A stretch of DNA of 13,440 nucleotides from an uncultured bacterium (GTDB taxonomy: Bacteria > Actinomycetota > Coriobacteriia > Coriobacteriales > Coriobacteriaceae), in the NCBI GenBank assembly GCA_905215835.1, contig CAJMRR010000042.1, positions 1 through 13,440 on the forward strand, read 5' to 3'. The position numbers and the translations under genes are program-made. The notes under the pieces are model-generated. The model saw nothing but the letters and a program-made list of their open reading frames with translations. It did no database searches and was not told the DNA's origin. Of the stretch, positions 5,136 through 10,810 are shown in pieces. The stretch's first letter is position 1, and every line of letters starts with the position of its first letter.

Positions 5136-5169
5136 GAATATTCTACTACTATTTGGTAGTAGAATATTC
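5136..5169. promoter_or_regulatory. 14-bp palindrome GAATATTCTACTAC-6-GTAGTAGAATATTC between toxin and recombinase genes
   Basis: Perfect arms at 5136-5149 and 5156-5169 with spacer TATTTG, AT-rich and symmetrical. It sits 19 bp upstream of the minus-strand toxin ATG and 170 bp upstream of the plus-strand recombinase. It could be the TA operator, a res-like crossover site for the recombinase, or both. Nothing in the sequence decides between these. Confidence 0.6.
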
Positions 5170-5231
5170 GACGCATCAACTTATAAGGCCTATTCGCCAA
5201 CCGTTCGTTCCAAAACGTATGCTGAACGGCA

Positions 5232-5312
5232 CCTGCAAATCGAGCGATCGAGACCATGCAAATCGAGTGCCAAAACCCAGTGTCAAAACCTCCACGTCAA
5301 TTCCCATGGGAA
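5232..5312 (+). repeat. short direct repeats ahead of the recombinase gene
   Basis: TGCAAATCGAG occurs twice, and a degenerate GTG(C/T)CAAAACC motif occurs twice, between the palindrome at 5136-5169 and the recombinase start. Such spaced short repeats could be accessory res subsites. The evidence is weak. Confidence 0.3.
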
Positions 5313-5338
5313 AATCAAATACGAGGCAGGAGGCTGAA

Positions 5339-5923
5339 ATGACACGTTACGGATATGCTCGCGTGAGCACGAAAGACCAGAGGTTGGACCGCCAGATCGA
5401 GGCTCTGGTGAACGCTGGCGTGGCCTATGGCCATATCTACAAGGACAAGGTCACGGGTGCCCGGGACGGCGACCGGACGCAGCAGAAGCGCCTGTTCAAG
5501 AAGATGCGGGCGGGCGACGAGGTGGTGGTCGAATCCTGGGAGCGCTTGACCAGATCGACCAGGCAGCTGCTCAACTATGACCTTATGTTTCGAAACCTCG
5601 GCGTGAAGCTCACGTCCCTGAAACAGCCCGTGGATCTAGATACCGCATTCGGGCGCTTCGTGCTTGGCACCCATGCTTGCACCGCGGAACTTGAGCGAGA
5701 TCTGATCAGGCAACGCCAGGCCGAGGGTATCGCCGTCAAACGGAGCCACGGCGGCAACGTGGGTGGCAGGCCTCGCACTGCCGGCGTCAAAGCCGATGCC
5801 GCAGTAAGGCTCTATCTTGGAGGAGAGACTCCTATTCCCGATATTTGCGCTGCGACTGGCGTCTCCAAATCAACGCTGTACCGCATCCTTCGTGAACGCG
5901 GATTGGTGGGCGTCAGGAAATAA
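5339..5923 (+). CDS. small serine recombinase (Tn3-resolvase/Hin-invertase family)
   Basis: The 194-aa protein opens with MTRYGYARVSTKDQRLDRQI; Ser10 in YARVS is the expected nucleophile and Arg8 the first catalytic arginine. Arg46, then Glu68-Arg69 and Arg72 in SWERLTRS, complete the site, with Glu where many resolvases have Asp. Residues about 100-135 (FGRFVLGTHACTAELERDLI, RQRQAEGIAVKR) form the long E helix used for dimerisation. A GGRPR linker and a C-terminal HTH (about 166-188, IPDICAATGVSKSTLYRILR) bind DNA. Length is normal for resolvases and invertases. The ATG at 5339 has AGGAGG five bases ahead; a longer open frame upstream is not translated sense. With no transposase nearby, a plasmid multimer-resolution or inversion role is more likely than transposition. 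Confidence 0.93.
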   Translation: MTRYGYARVSTKDQRLDRQIEALVNAGVAYGHIYKDKVTGARDGDRTQQKRLFKKMRAGDEVVVESWERLTRSTRQLLNYDLMFRNLGVKLTSLKQPVDLDTAFGRFVLGTHACTAELERDLIRQRQAEGIAVKRSHGGNVGGRPRTAGVKADAAVRLYLGGETPIPDICAATGVSKSTLYRILRERGLVGVRK

Positions 5924-6103
5924 GTCCGTCTGTCGTTTCGCGATTTGCCTAATAGGCCCGAGTGCGGCGGCGTTACTATATAAGGGTGCGGTATTTCTCT
6001 AACCGAAAACCTGCGTGAACGCATGACTTGAGACGCCTTTTAGAACTCACCGATCGCAGGAAAAGACAACTCAACAGCGGCCGTGCATTGTTCCCAGCCA
6101 TAT

Positions 6104-6122
6104 GGCATGGCGGAGCCATGCC
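6104..6122 (+). promoter_or_regulatory. leader hairpin GGCATGGC-GGA-GCCATGCC
   Basis: A perfect 8-bp stem with a 3-nt loop, ending 24 bp ahead of the ATG of the RHH/coiled-coil gene. The stem ends before the Shine-Dalgarno GGAG. It is a candidate translational control element or a protein site. Confidence 0.4.
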
Positions 6123-6146
6123 CGTTGTTGATTGGAGTGCCGCATC

Positions 6147-6839
6147 ATGGCCGAAAACCAAGTCCAGTCCGAAAAGAAAATGACCAGTCTGAATGTCTCA
6201 TCGGAGACCCGTGACGCCATAAAGGACATCAGCACGAGCCTTGGTCTCTCGCAGGCCGATACCGTCGCCCGCTTGGTCGACGGCTACCACCCTAACGCCA
6301 CTCCCGGCGTGAAGGCTGCGCTCGACGCATCGGCCGTCCTCGATGAGGCGGTCGAGCGGGTCAAGCGCATCATCGTGGGCGCTGCCGAAGCTGCCGCGAT
6401 GGAGGCTCGTGCTGCCCGCGAGGACGCCGACGCTGCCAAGAAAAGTGCAATGGAACAGATTCAGAGCATCAAATCTAATTGCGTCGAGCAGGTCGCCGCC
6501 ATCAAAGAGAAATTCGAGCTGGATACTGCGAGCTTGGAGATTGAGAACGATGAGCTCCACGCCACCGTCGCCGATTACCTCTCGCAGCTCAAGAAGCTCG
6601 ATTCCGAGAACAATCAGCTCTTGGTAGAATCAGCCGCAAAAGACGATCGAATTGAAAGCATGAGGGGCGCGGTCGACGCCGCGGCCAAGGCTCAGGCCGA
6701 TCTCAACGTCTCCCTCCTCGCCCAGCGTGACCTGATGGCCGAGGTCGCCGCCCTCAAGGACCGCCTCGCCGCCTCCGAGCAGCGGGCGGCCGTGGCCGAG
6801 GCCAAGGTCGAGGTCATGGCCCAGGCGAGGGGCGAGTAG
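6147..6839 (+). CDS. ribbon-helix-helix plus long coiled-coil DNA-binding protein
   Basis: Residues 11-47 (KKMTSLNVSSETRDAIKDI, STSLGLSQADTVARLVDGY) form a strand-helix-helix typical of CopG/Arc-type RHH domains. From about 60 to 225 the sequence is a nearly continuous Ala/Glu/Lys/Gln coiled coil (for example MEARAAREDADAAKKSAMEQ and LLAQRDLMAEVAALKDRLAA). The architecture recalls KfrA-type plasmid proteins (DNA-binding head, coiled-coil tail) but with an RHH head. The ATG at 6147 is preferred over an upstream TTG (6132) that overlaps the GGAG ribosome-binding site. RHH dimers often bind tandem sites with 7-8 bp pitch, so this is a natural candidate to bind the octanucleotide arrays; that is inference. 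It is followed two bases later by a small membrane-protein ORF, probably co-transcribed. Confidence 0.7.
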   Translation: MAENQVQSEKKMTSLNVSSETRDAIKDISTSLGLSQADTVARLVDGYHPNATPGVKAALDASAVLDEAVERVKRIIVGAAEAAAMEARAAREDADAAKKSAMEQIQSIKSNCVEQVAAIKEKFELDTASLEIENDELHATVADYLSQLKKLDSENNQLLVESAAKDDRIESMRGAVDAAAKAQADLNVSLLAQRDLMAEVAALKDRLAASEQRAAVAEAKVEVMAQARGE

Positions 6840-6841
6840 AT

Positions 6842-7051
6842 ATGTCCGACAAGCTAAGGCCGTCTCGCCGTGAGTTGATAACGGCAGGGCTAGTCGTCTT
6901 TTTGGTCACGGCACTTGTCTGGACTGTCATTGATGGTGCCGGCGCAAATGCGCTCACCATCAGCGGTGTCATCACCCGTCAAAATGCCGTCTGAGCTTCG
7001 CTTGCAGCAGTTTCAGTGGTCATGCTCATTGGGGCTTGGCTGTTTGGCTGA
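6842..7051 (+). pseudogene. small two-TM membrane protein interrupted by in-frame TGA
   Basis: The ATG at 6842 lies two bases after the preceding stop. The first segment is 50 aa with a basic N-terminus (MSDKLRPSRR) and one membrane span (ELITAGLVVFLVTALVWTVI). It ends at TGA 6992-6994. The same frame continues without break for 18 codons to a second TGA at 7049-7051 and encodes a second hydrophobic span (ASLAAVSVVMLIGAWLFG). The original gene was probably a 69-residue two-span protein now truncated by a nonsense mutation (Trp, Arg, Gly or Cys to TGA). The 50-aa product may still be made. Function unknown; it is probably co-transcribed with the RHH/coiled-coil gene. Confidence 0.55.
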
Positions 7052-7085
7052 TGGCATTCAAAAACAATTAAGTTTGGAGTAGTCG

Positions 7086-7595
7086 ATGGAACATCTCTCT
7101 GTTAAAAAGGCAATCAACCTAGCTCGGAACTTTGGGGCTGCTGGTGTTCTGGCAGCCGCCCTAGTTATGACCTCTGGGTGCAGCCAGGCAGACGATCGTC
7201 AGACGGCAGTTCAGGTCGCTGATTCTGATAACGCGCAGGAAGACGGGGTTTACGGCAAGATGGAGTATTCAGTCACCGGCGTCGAGGTGCATGATTCCTC
7301 GGCTGGCGATGGCGGGAAGGTTGCCGTTGTTCGCTGGCACGCCATTAACAACCGATCGGCAGATTCATGCGCTGTTGGTAGCTACATCACGGCTTATCAA
7401 AATAAGCAGATGCTATCTCGCGGGTTTGCCGCCGATTTGCAGGAAGACCGCTTCTCTTCGCAAGGGCTTGCGCCGGGAGGCGAATGCGACGGTGTGTCGA
7501 TTTTTGACCTCAACGACATGTCTCCCATCGAAGTGAAAGTCGACGGGATGGGCGCCGGGTCAAACTCCCTCGACCAGACCTTTGAATTGGAGTAG
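7086..7595 (+). CDS. secreted lipoprotein, DUF5067-like
   Basis: The 169-aa protein has a basic N-region (MEHLSVKKAINLARN), a hydrophobic core (FGAAGVLAAALVM) and a lipobox TSGC with the lipidated Cys at residue 32. A Gln/Asp-rich linker follows, then one beta-rich domain (about 58-169: YSVTGVEVHD, VAVVRWHAINNRSADSC, YITAYQNKQML, SSQGLAPGGEC, PIEVKVDGM). The pattern of a single immunoglobulin-like domain with a conserved polar turn and a xPGG(E) motif matches DUF5067 lipoproteins of Gram-positive bacteria. These sit on the outer face of the membrane and have no established role. GGAG stands six bases ahead of the ATG. Two Cys (about 95 and 138) could form a disulphide. It is convergent with the phosphoesterase operon. 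Confidence 0.78.
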   Translation: MEHLSVKKAINLARNFGAAGVLAAALVMTSGCSQADDRQTAVQVADSDNAQEDGVYGKMEYSVTGVEVHDSSAGDGGKVAVVRWHAINNRSADSCAVGSYITAYQNKQMLSRGFAADLQEDRFSSQGLAPGGECDGVSIFDLNDMSPIEVKVDGMGAGSNSLDQTFELE

Positions 7596-7613
7596 GCCGC
7601 AAAGCGTCTAATT

Positions 7614-7652
7614 TCTAGAAACCTTCTAGAGCATTTCTAGAGGGTTTCTAGA
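7614..7652. repeat. TCTAGA-rich palindrome, copy 1
   Basis: TCTAGAAACCTTCTAGA (7614-7630) and TCTAGAGGGTTTCTAGA (7636-7652) are inverted copies with one mismatch and a 5-bp centre. It lies between convergent genes and supplies the stop codon and last residues (SRNPLEML) of the minus-strand phosphoesterase. A related palindrome is at 13313-13359. It could be a bidirectional terminator without a strong T-tract or an inserted mobile palindrome. Confidence 0.65.
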
Positions 7653-8363
7653 GCCGGGCGCAGCATTTTCGATCGGCACGATGTCTCGGTAGATAAGGCG
7701 GTGCCTGTCGTCGCGCCATTCGTCGCCGTGGTAGTGGCCGAAGAACCAGGCGCGGTAGCCGAGCTGCCCGTCGAGCTCGGCAAGGAATCGTTGCAGCTGG
7801 TCGTCCAGATACTCGCGTTCGCGCTCCCGGCACAGCTTCTCTGCCAGGTCCGCAGGAGCCTCGTGAGTCACCACGTAGTCGACCTTCCAGTCCACGCGGT
7901 CGAGCGAGGTGCGGCATTGCCACATCTCTTCCTCGCTCGGCATCTCCTCGGGCCACCAGCTCCTCCCCTCCTTGCGATACTGCCTGTCGTTGCTCGCGGC
8001 ACCGCCCACGGCAAGGACTGTGAGCCCGTCGATATCGAACACCTCTCCGCGCATCAGGTGCAGCACGTGCGGTCGCGCCTCATGGACGAGCCCGCCGTTC
8101 CACTCCCGCACCGGCAGCTCAGCCAGGGCGTGGTGGTTCTCATGATTGCCGTCCACGAAACACGTGGTCCACGGCTTCGACTCGAACCAGTCAAGCCAGT
8201 ATTTCTCGGCGTTTGATCCATCCCAGACAACGCCGAAGTCGCCGGCCACGATCACCACGTCATCGCGCGTCAGAGTCCGGCCCAGCGGCCAATTCTTGAA
8301 GGCAAACCGGCTGGACCCGTGCTCGGCCCTGCCGTGCACGTCGCCCGTCACATAGATAGCCAT
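7626..8363 (-). CDS. calcineurin-like metallophosphoesterase 1
   Basis: All five metallophosphoesterase blocks are visible in this 245-aa protein: GDVHG (Asp8, His10), IVAGDFG (about 42-48), VDGNHEN (about 74-80), VVTHE (about 166-170) and FFGHYHGDE (about 210-218). The fold hydrolyses phosphomono- or diesters at a two-metal site (usually Mn or Fe/Mn); the substrate is unknown. No signal peptide, so cytoplasmic. ATG at 8363 overlaps the upstream gene stop (TGATG), indicating translational coupling as third gene of the operon. It is a paralogue of the 8363-9088 protein (shared WWPEE/WWPQE, LMRGEVF, NGGL/HGGL blocks). The last eight residues come from the TCTAGA palindrome, so the original C-terminus was probably different. 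Confidence 0.9.
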   Translation of the reverse strand: MAIYVTGDVHGRAEHGSSRFAFKNWPLGRTLTRDDVVIVAGDFGVVWDGSNAEKYWLDWFESKPWTTCFVDGNHENHHALAELPVREWNGGLVHEARPHVLHLMRGEVFDIDGLTVLAVGGAASNDRQYRKEGRSWWPEEMPSEEEMWQCRTSLDRVDWKVDYVVTHEAPADLAEKLCREREREYLDDQLQRFLAELDGQLGYRAWFFGHYHGDEWRDDRHRLIYRDIVPIENAAPGSRNPLEML

Positions 8364-9088
8364 CAGTACGCACCCCACGGCAGGAGTTTGTCCCCGAGCC
8401 TCACGATCCGGTCATACAGCACCGTGTGCCGTTCGTCCGGATTGCCGTCTCGGTGAAAATGTCCGTAATACCAGCGCTTGTAGTCCAGACGATCCTCGAG
8501 CTCGTCGAGGAATCCGGTCAGCCGGTCCACATCCGGGCGTTCCCAGCCTGGGTCCGGGTAGAGCGTCGGCGAGAGCATGCGCGTCGAGCAGGTATGGGTG
8601 ATGACGCAGTCGACCTTCCAGGCGACCTCGTCGAGCCTTGCCCGTGCGGCATCGAAATCGCGCTCGTCCGGCAGCTCCTGCGGCCACCACGAGCTGTACG
8701 GGATGCGGTACGCCCTGTCGACGCTCGTCGCCCCGCCCATGGTGAAGACCGTCTTCCCGTCGAGCTCGAAGACCTCCCCGCGCATGAGGCGGCGGATGGA
8801 CGAAGTATCCGACAGGCGCTGCGTCAGCCCGCCGTGCCACGGCTCCATGGGGCGCTCCGCCCAGTGGTCGAAGCGCTCGTGGTTGCCGTCGACGAAGAGA
8901 ACCGTGTGGGGGCGCGACTCCATCCAGGCGATATCGGCGCATTCCTCGGCAGAGAAGTCCCGCGGAAAGCCAAAGTCGCCGGCGATGATCAGATAGTCGT
9001 CGCTGCCAAGGCTATCCCCAAGCTCCCAGTCGCGGAGCTTTTGCATGTCGAGCCCACCGTGGATGTCGCCTGTCACATAGACCGTCAT
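8363..9088 (-). CDS. calcineurin-like metallophosphoesterase 2
   Basis: The 241-aa protein shows GDIHGG (Asp8, His10), IIAGDFGFP (about 34-42), VDGNHERFDH (about 68-77), VITHTC (about 162-167) and YYGHFHRDG (about 207-215). Together these give the full set of metal ligands and the catalytic His of the family. It resembles metallophosphoesterase 1 along its length, including WWPQELPDE and LMRGEVF, so the two arose by tandem duplication and then diverged. The start ATG overlaps the stop of the first gene by four bases (ATGA), consistent with one polycistronic message. The substrate is unknown. Phage and plasmid enzymes of this type have been linked to nucleotide, cyclic-nucleotide or nucleic-acid end metabolism, but the sequence alone does not choose. 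Confidence 0.9.
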   Translation of the reverse strand: MTVYVTGDIHGGLDMQKLRDWELGDSLGSDDYLIIAGDFGFPRDFSAEECADIAWMESRPHTVLFVDGNHERFDHWAERPMEPWHGGLTQRLSDTSSIRRLMRGEVFELDGKTVFTMGGATSVDRAYRIPYSSWWPQELPDERDFDAARARLDEVAWKVDCVITHTCSTRMLSPTLYPDPGWERPDVDRLTGFLDELEDRLDYKRWYYGHFHRDGNPDERHTVLYDRIVRLGDKLLPWGAY

Positions 9089-9723
9089 CGGATCGCCTCT
9101 TTCCGCTTGTAAGCCGCCAGCTCGCGTTCGACCTGCCTGTCACCGGTCTCGTTGACCCACCAGGGCCATTTCACCCGGCCGCACGGCTCGTCGACCCCGG
9201 CGAACCATTCCCTCAGCCCGTCGAGGCTCACCGGGGAGTGCCCGTTGGCGTCGCAGCCCACGTCGTAGCGCAGGAGCCCCTGCTTGCGGTTGAACTCGTT
9301 GTACGCGCCGCCGCTGCTGTGGATGTGCCCGTGGAGGTGCCACGATCCATGGCTCATGCCCTGCCAGTCGGCCATGGGGTAATGGCACAGGACGATCTTC
9401 TGCCCGTCGATCTTGAGCACGCAGATCGGCGGTTCCACGGTGAACGCGCCCGCGACCGCCGGCTGGGTCCAGTCCTTGTCATGGTTTCCCGGGACGAGGT
9501 GGATGCGCTTGCAGGCGATCCGCTTACGCAGCCCGTATGCGTCCTGGGCGGTCATCTTGAATGAGAAATCCCCCAGGATGTAGAGCTCGTCATCCACGGC
9601 GACCCTGCCGTTGATGTTGTCGACGATGGCATCGTTCATCTGCCAAATCGTCTCCCACGGCCGGTCCGTGAACTTCAGGACGTTCTCGTGCCCGAAGTGC
9701 GTGTCACTGGTGAACCAGATCAT
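9085..9723 (-). CDS. calcineurin-like metallophosphoesterase 3 (SDTHFGHEN type)
   Basis: First gene of the operon, 212 aa. Motifs are SDTHFGHEN (Asp7, His9), YILGDFSF, VPGNHDKDW, IVLCHYP and HLHGHIHSSGG, all in the right order. It belongs to the SDTHFGH subgroup rather than the GDxHG pair downstream, so the operon combines two branches of the family. A Trp/Gly-rich C-terminus (REWFAGVDEP, KWPWWVNE) and basic tail follow the core. AAGGAG stands eight bases before the ATG (9723). A 22-codon leader ORF ends 18 bases upstream. The enzyme is predicted to be cytoplasmic and its substrate is unknown. Confidence 0.9.
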   Translation of the reverse strand: MIWFTSDTHFGHENVLKFTDRPWETIWQMNDAIVDNINGRVAVDDELYILGDFSFKMTAQDAYGLRKRIACKRIHLVPGNHDKDWTQPAVAGAFTVEPPICVLKIDGQKIVLCHYPMADWQGMSHGSWHLHGHIHSSGGAYNEFNRKQGLLRYDVGCDANGHSPVSLDGLREWFAGVDEPCGRVKWPWWVNETGDRQVERELAAYKRKEAIR

Positions 9724-9741
9724 TCCATTGTCTCCTTGTCG

Positions 9742-9810
9742 CTAAATACCGTTCTCCTTTGCGCAATTGAGGAGACGTATTTTGAGCGACATGAGGCGTT
9801 CGAACCTCAT
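9742..9810 (-). CDS. 22-aa leader ORF of the phosphoesterase operon
   Basis: ATG at 9810 has GGAG eight bases upstream. The peptide MRFERLMSLKIRLLNCAKEN ends GI-stop, 18 bases before metallophosphoesterase 3. Its start codon lies inside the hairpin at 9789-9812. It looks like a regulatory leader peptide or simply an upstream ORF; a longer in-frame reading to 9957 has no good start and was not used. Confidence 0.35.
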   Translation of the reverse strand: MRFERLMSLKIRLLNCAKENGI

Positions 9811-9812
9811 GT
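9789..9812 (-). promoter_or_regulatory. hairpin ACATGAGG-8-CCTCATGT occluding the leader start codon
   Basis: A perfect 8-bp stem (9789-9796 with 9805-9812) encloses the loop CGTTCGAA and contains the leader ATG in one arm. Folding would hide the start codon, suggesting translational control of the phosphoesterase operon. Confidence 0.5.
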
Positions 9813-9897
9813 TCTGTGCTCCAATCTGCCGGATTGTTCCAGCTAAAACTTTAAAACCTCGTGCGGGCAGAAAACCGTGTCCCGTTTGTGGGGTCAT

Positions 9898-9964
9898 AGT
9901 ATAGGCACTGTTAGAACTAATAGCCCAAATCCGTTGCCAACTAGCCACTATTGGCAACTATTAG
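9898..9964 (-). promoter_or_regulatory. promoter/operator region of the phosphoesterase operon
   Basis: A minus-strand TATACT (9898-9903, 5/6 match to the -10 consensus) is followed upstream by nested inverted repeats: CTAATAG (9917-9923) with CTATTAG (9958-9964), and TTGCCAA (9934-9940) with TTGGCAA (9951-9957). The nested dyad covers the -35 region, as an operator would. Similar CTAATAG/GTTAG fragments recur up to about 10010. A good -35 box is not seen. The rest of 9965-10153 shows no gene. Confidence 0.45.
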
Positions 9965-10153
9965 GCCTTTTAGACAGCCGAACTGACTAATAGCCGCTAT
10001 TTGTTAGGCCGTTTTGCAACCACGAGCGCTGCCGTGGATTCTTGATACGGCGCATCGACAACAGCAATGTCAAGCGGGTAGAATGGTGCCGACGGCAGCC
10101 CAAGTTGTAGTGAGCTGGGCAGAGCCGTTGCTTAATGAAGTTGGGTCATCGTC

Positions 10154-10279
10154 TTAGCGACGGTGGCCTTTCTTTTTGGGCTTCGAGCCCTGCTTGAGTG
10201 CCTTGGAAAGGCCGACAAGGGCCGTGAGGAGCGAGACCATAGCAGTCAGGAGCTTCACGGACTCAGTGAAATCGGTCAT
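10154..10279 (-). CDS. 41-aa hydrophobic/basic peptide (membrane-active candidate)
   Basis: The ORF reads MTDFTESVKLLTAMVSLLTA, then LVGLSKALKQGSKPKKKGHR and R before TAA (10154-10156). GGAGG lies eight bases before the ATG at 10279. Residues 8-24 form one hydrophobic, possibly amphipathic helix; the last 17 residues are strongly basic (SKPKKKGHRR). This layout is seen in small holin-like proteins, type I toxins and some leaderless bacteriocins, and also in harmless one-span membrane peptides; none can be chosen from sequence alone. It stands alone, roughly 430 bp upstream of the phosphoesterase operon on the same strand, in a stretch otherwise free of genes. No close Cys or Ser/Thr pattern suggests a modified peptide. 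Confidence 0.6.
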   Translation of the reverse strand: MTDFTESVKLLTAMVSLLTALVGLSKALKQGSKPKKKGHRR

Positions 10280-10303
10280 GGGCATCACCTCCCATCGGAT
10301 GGA

Positions 10304-10314
10304 GGGCTCTGCCC
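10304..10314. repeat. GGGCTCTGCCC palindromic motif
   Basis: Another member of the dispersed GGGCTC(T/C)GCCC family seen at 1846, 2029 and 2940. It lies 25 bp upstream of the 41-aa peptide start. A half-related GGGCAGAGCC lies near 10118. Confidence 0.4.
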
Positions 10315-10471
10315 GGCACAAAGGCTGCCGACAGCGCTGCTGATTCTAGCAGAGCGTCATTCCTCTTCGATCAATCCGTGCTCCACTCCCTCGCCGGAAT
10401 CCAGTCCGTAATCCGTGGGTCATTTTCCTTTGTTTTGCGAGACTGGTTGATAACAAGCAGGTGGAATAAAC

Positions 10472-10657
10472 ATGGAGCCCGACACCTCTCGCGCAATCGG
10501 CGCGCGGCAAGGGTCTGGCCCATCTCATATGTTGCCAACGCTAACGGTAAACCTGAGCGCCCGGGCACATTCTTTGTTGGCTGAAACCGGCATAGCAACT
10601 AGCGGAAGGCATCATCGAAGGAGTGTGCTGGAAAGCACCCGTCTCCTTAACTGTTAG
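10472..10657 (+). CDS. small RHH-like ORF, 61 aa (tentative)
   Basis: ATG at 10472 follows AGGTGG with a 7-nt spacer. After a variable N-terminus the product has LTVNLSARAHSLLAETG and a helix SVLESTRLL. These match the strand, helix A and helix B pattern of Arc/CopG RHH antitoxins, though the protein stops directly after helix B at TAG, shorter than usual. It may be a truncated antitoxin or regulator. A stem-loop (AAGGAG/CTCCTT around GTGCT-GGAA-AGCAC, 10618-10648) overlaps its 3' end and could be an attenuator. The exporter promoter follows. Composition does not clearly separate it from chance. Confidence 0.4.
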   Translation: MEPDTSRAIGARQGSGPSHMLPTLTVNLSARAHSLLAETGIATSGRHHRRSVLESTRLLNC

Positions 10658-10686
10658 AAATGCAAGTTAATAATCTATGTGGTCAA

Positions 10687-10692
10687 TATAAT
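10687..10692 (+). promoter_or_regulatory. -10 box TATAAT of the exporter/secreted-peptide operon
   Basis: A perfect TATAAT in an AT-rich stretch, about 120 bp ahead of the exporter start. No TTGACA-like -35 is found at 16-18 bp, so activation by a regulator is possible. The long 5' leader contains a weak dyad near 10767-10788 (ATCAT ... ATGAT). Confidence 0.5.
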
Positions 10693-10810
10693 ACCGTTGA
10701 ACCCGCGTATCGATACCGCTCAGCCATTCGCCTCGCCCCCGTCGCACGCATCTTCATTCGGTCTGTCATCATTAATCTAACGATGATTTGAGAAATGCAG
10801 GTGCTTCCAA

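Noticed and set aside
10346..10598. Minus-strand ORFs between the 41-aa peptide and the RHH-like ORF
   Set aside because: No ribosome-binding site beyond a weak AAAGGA, and no protein-like features beyond an acidic tail; possibly a gene remnant but not supportable.
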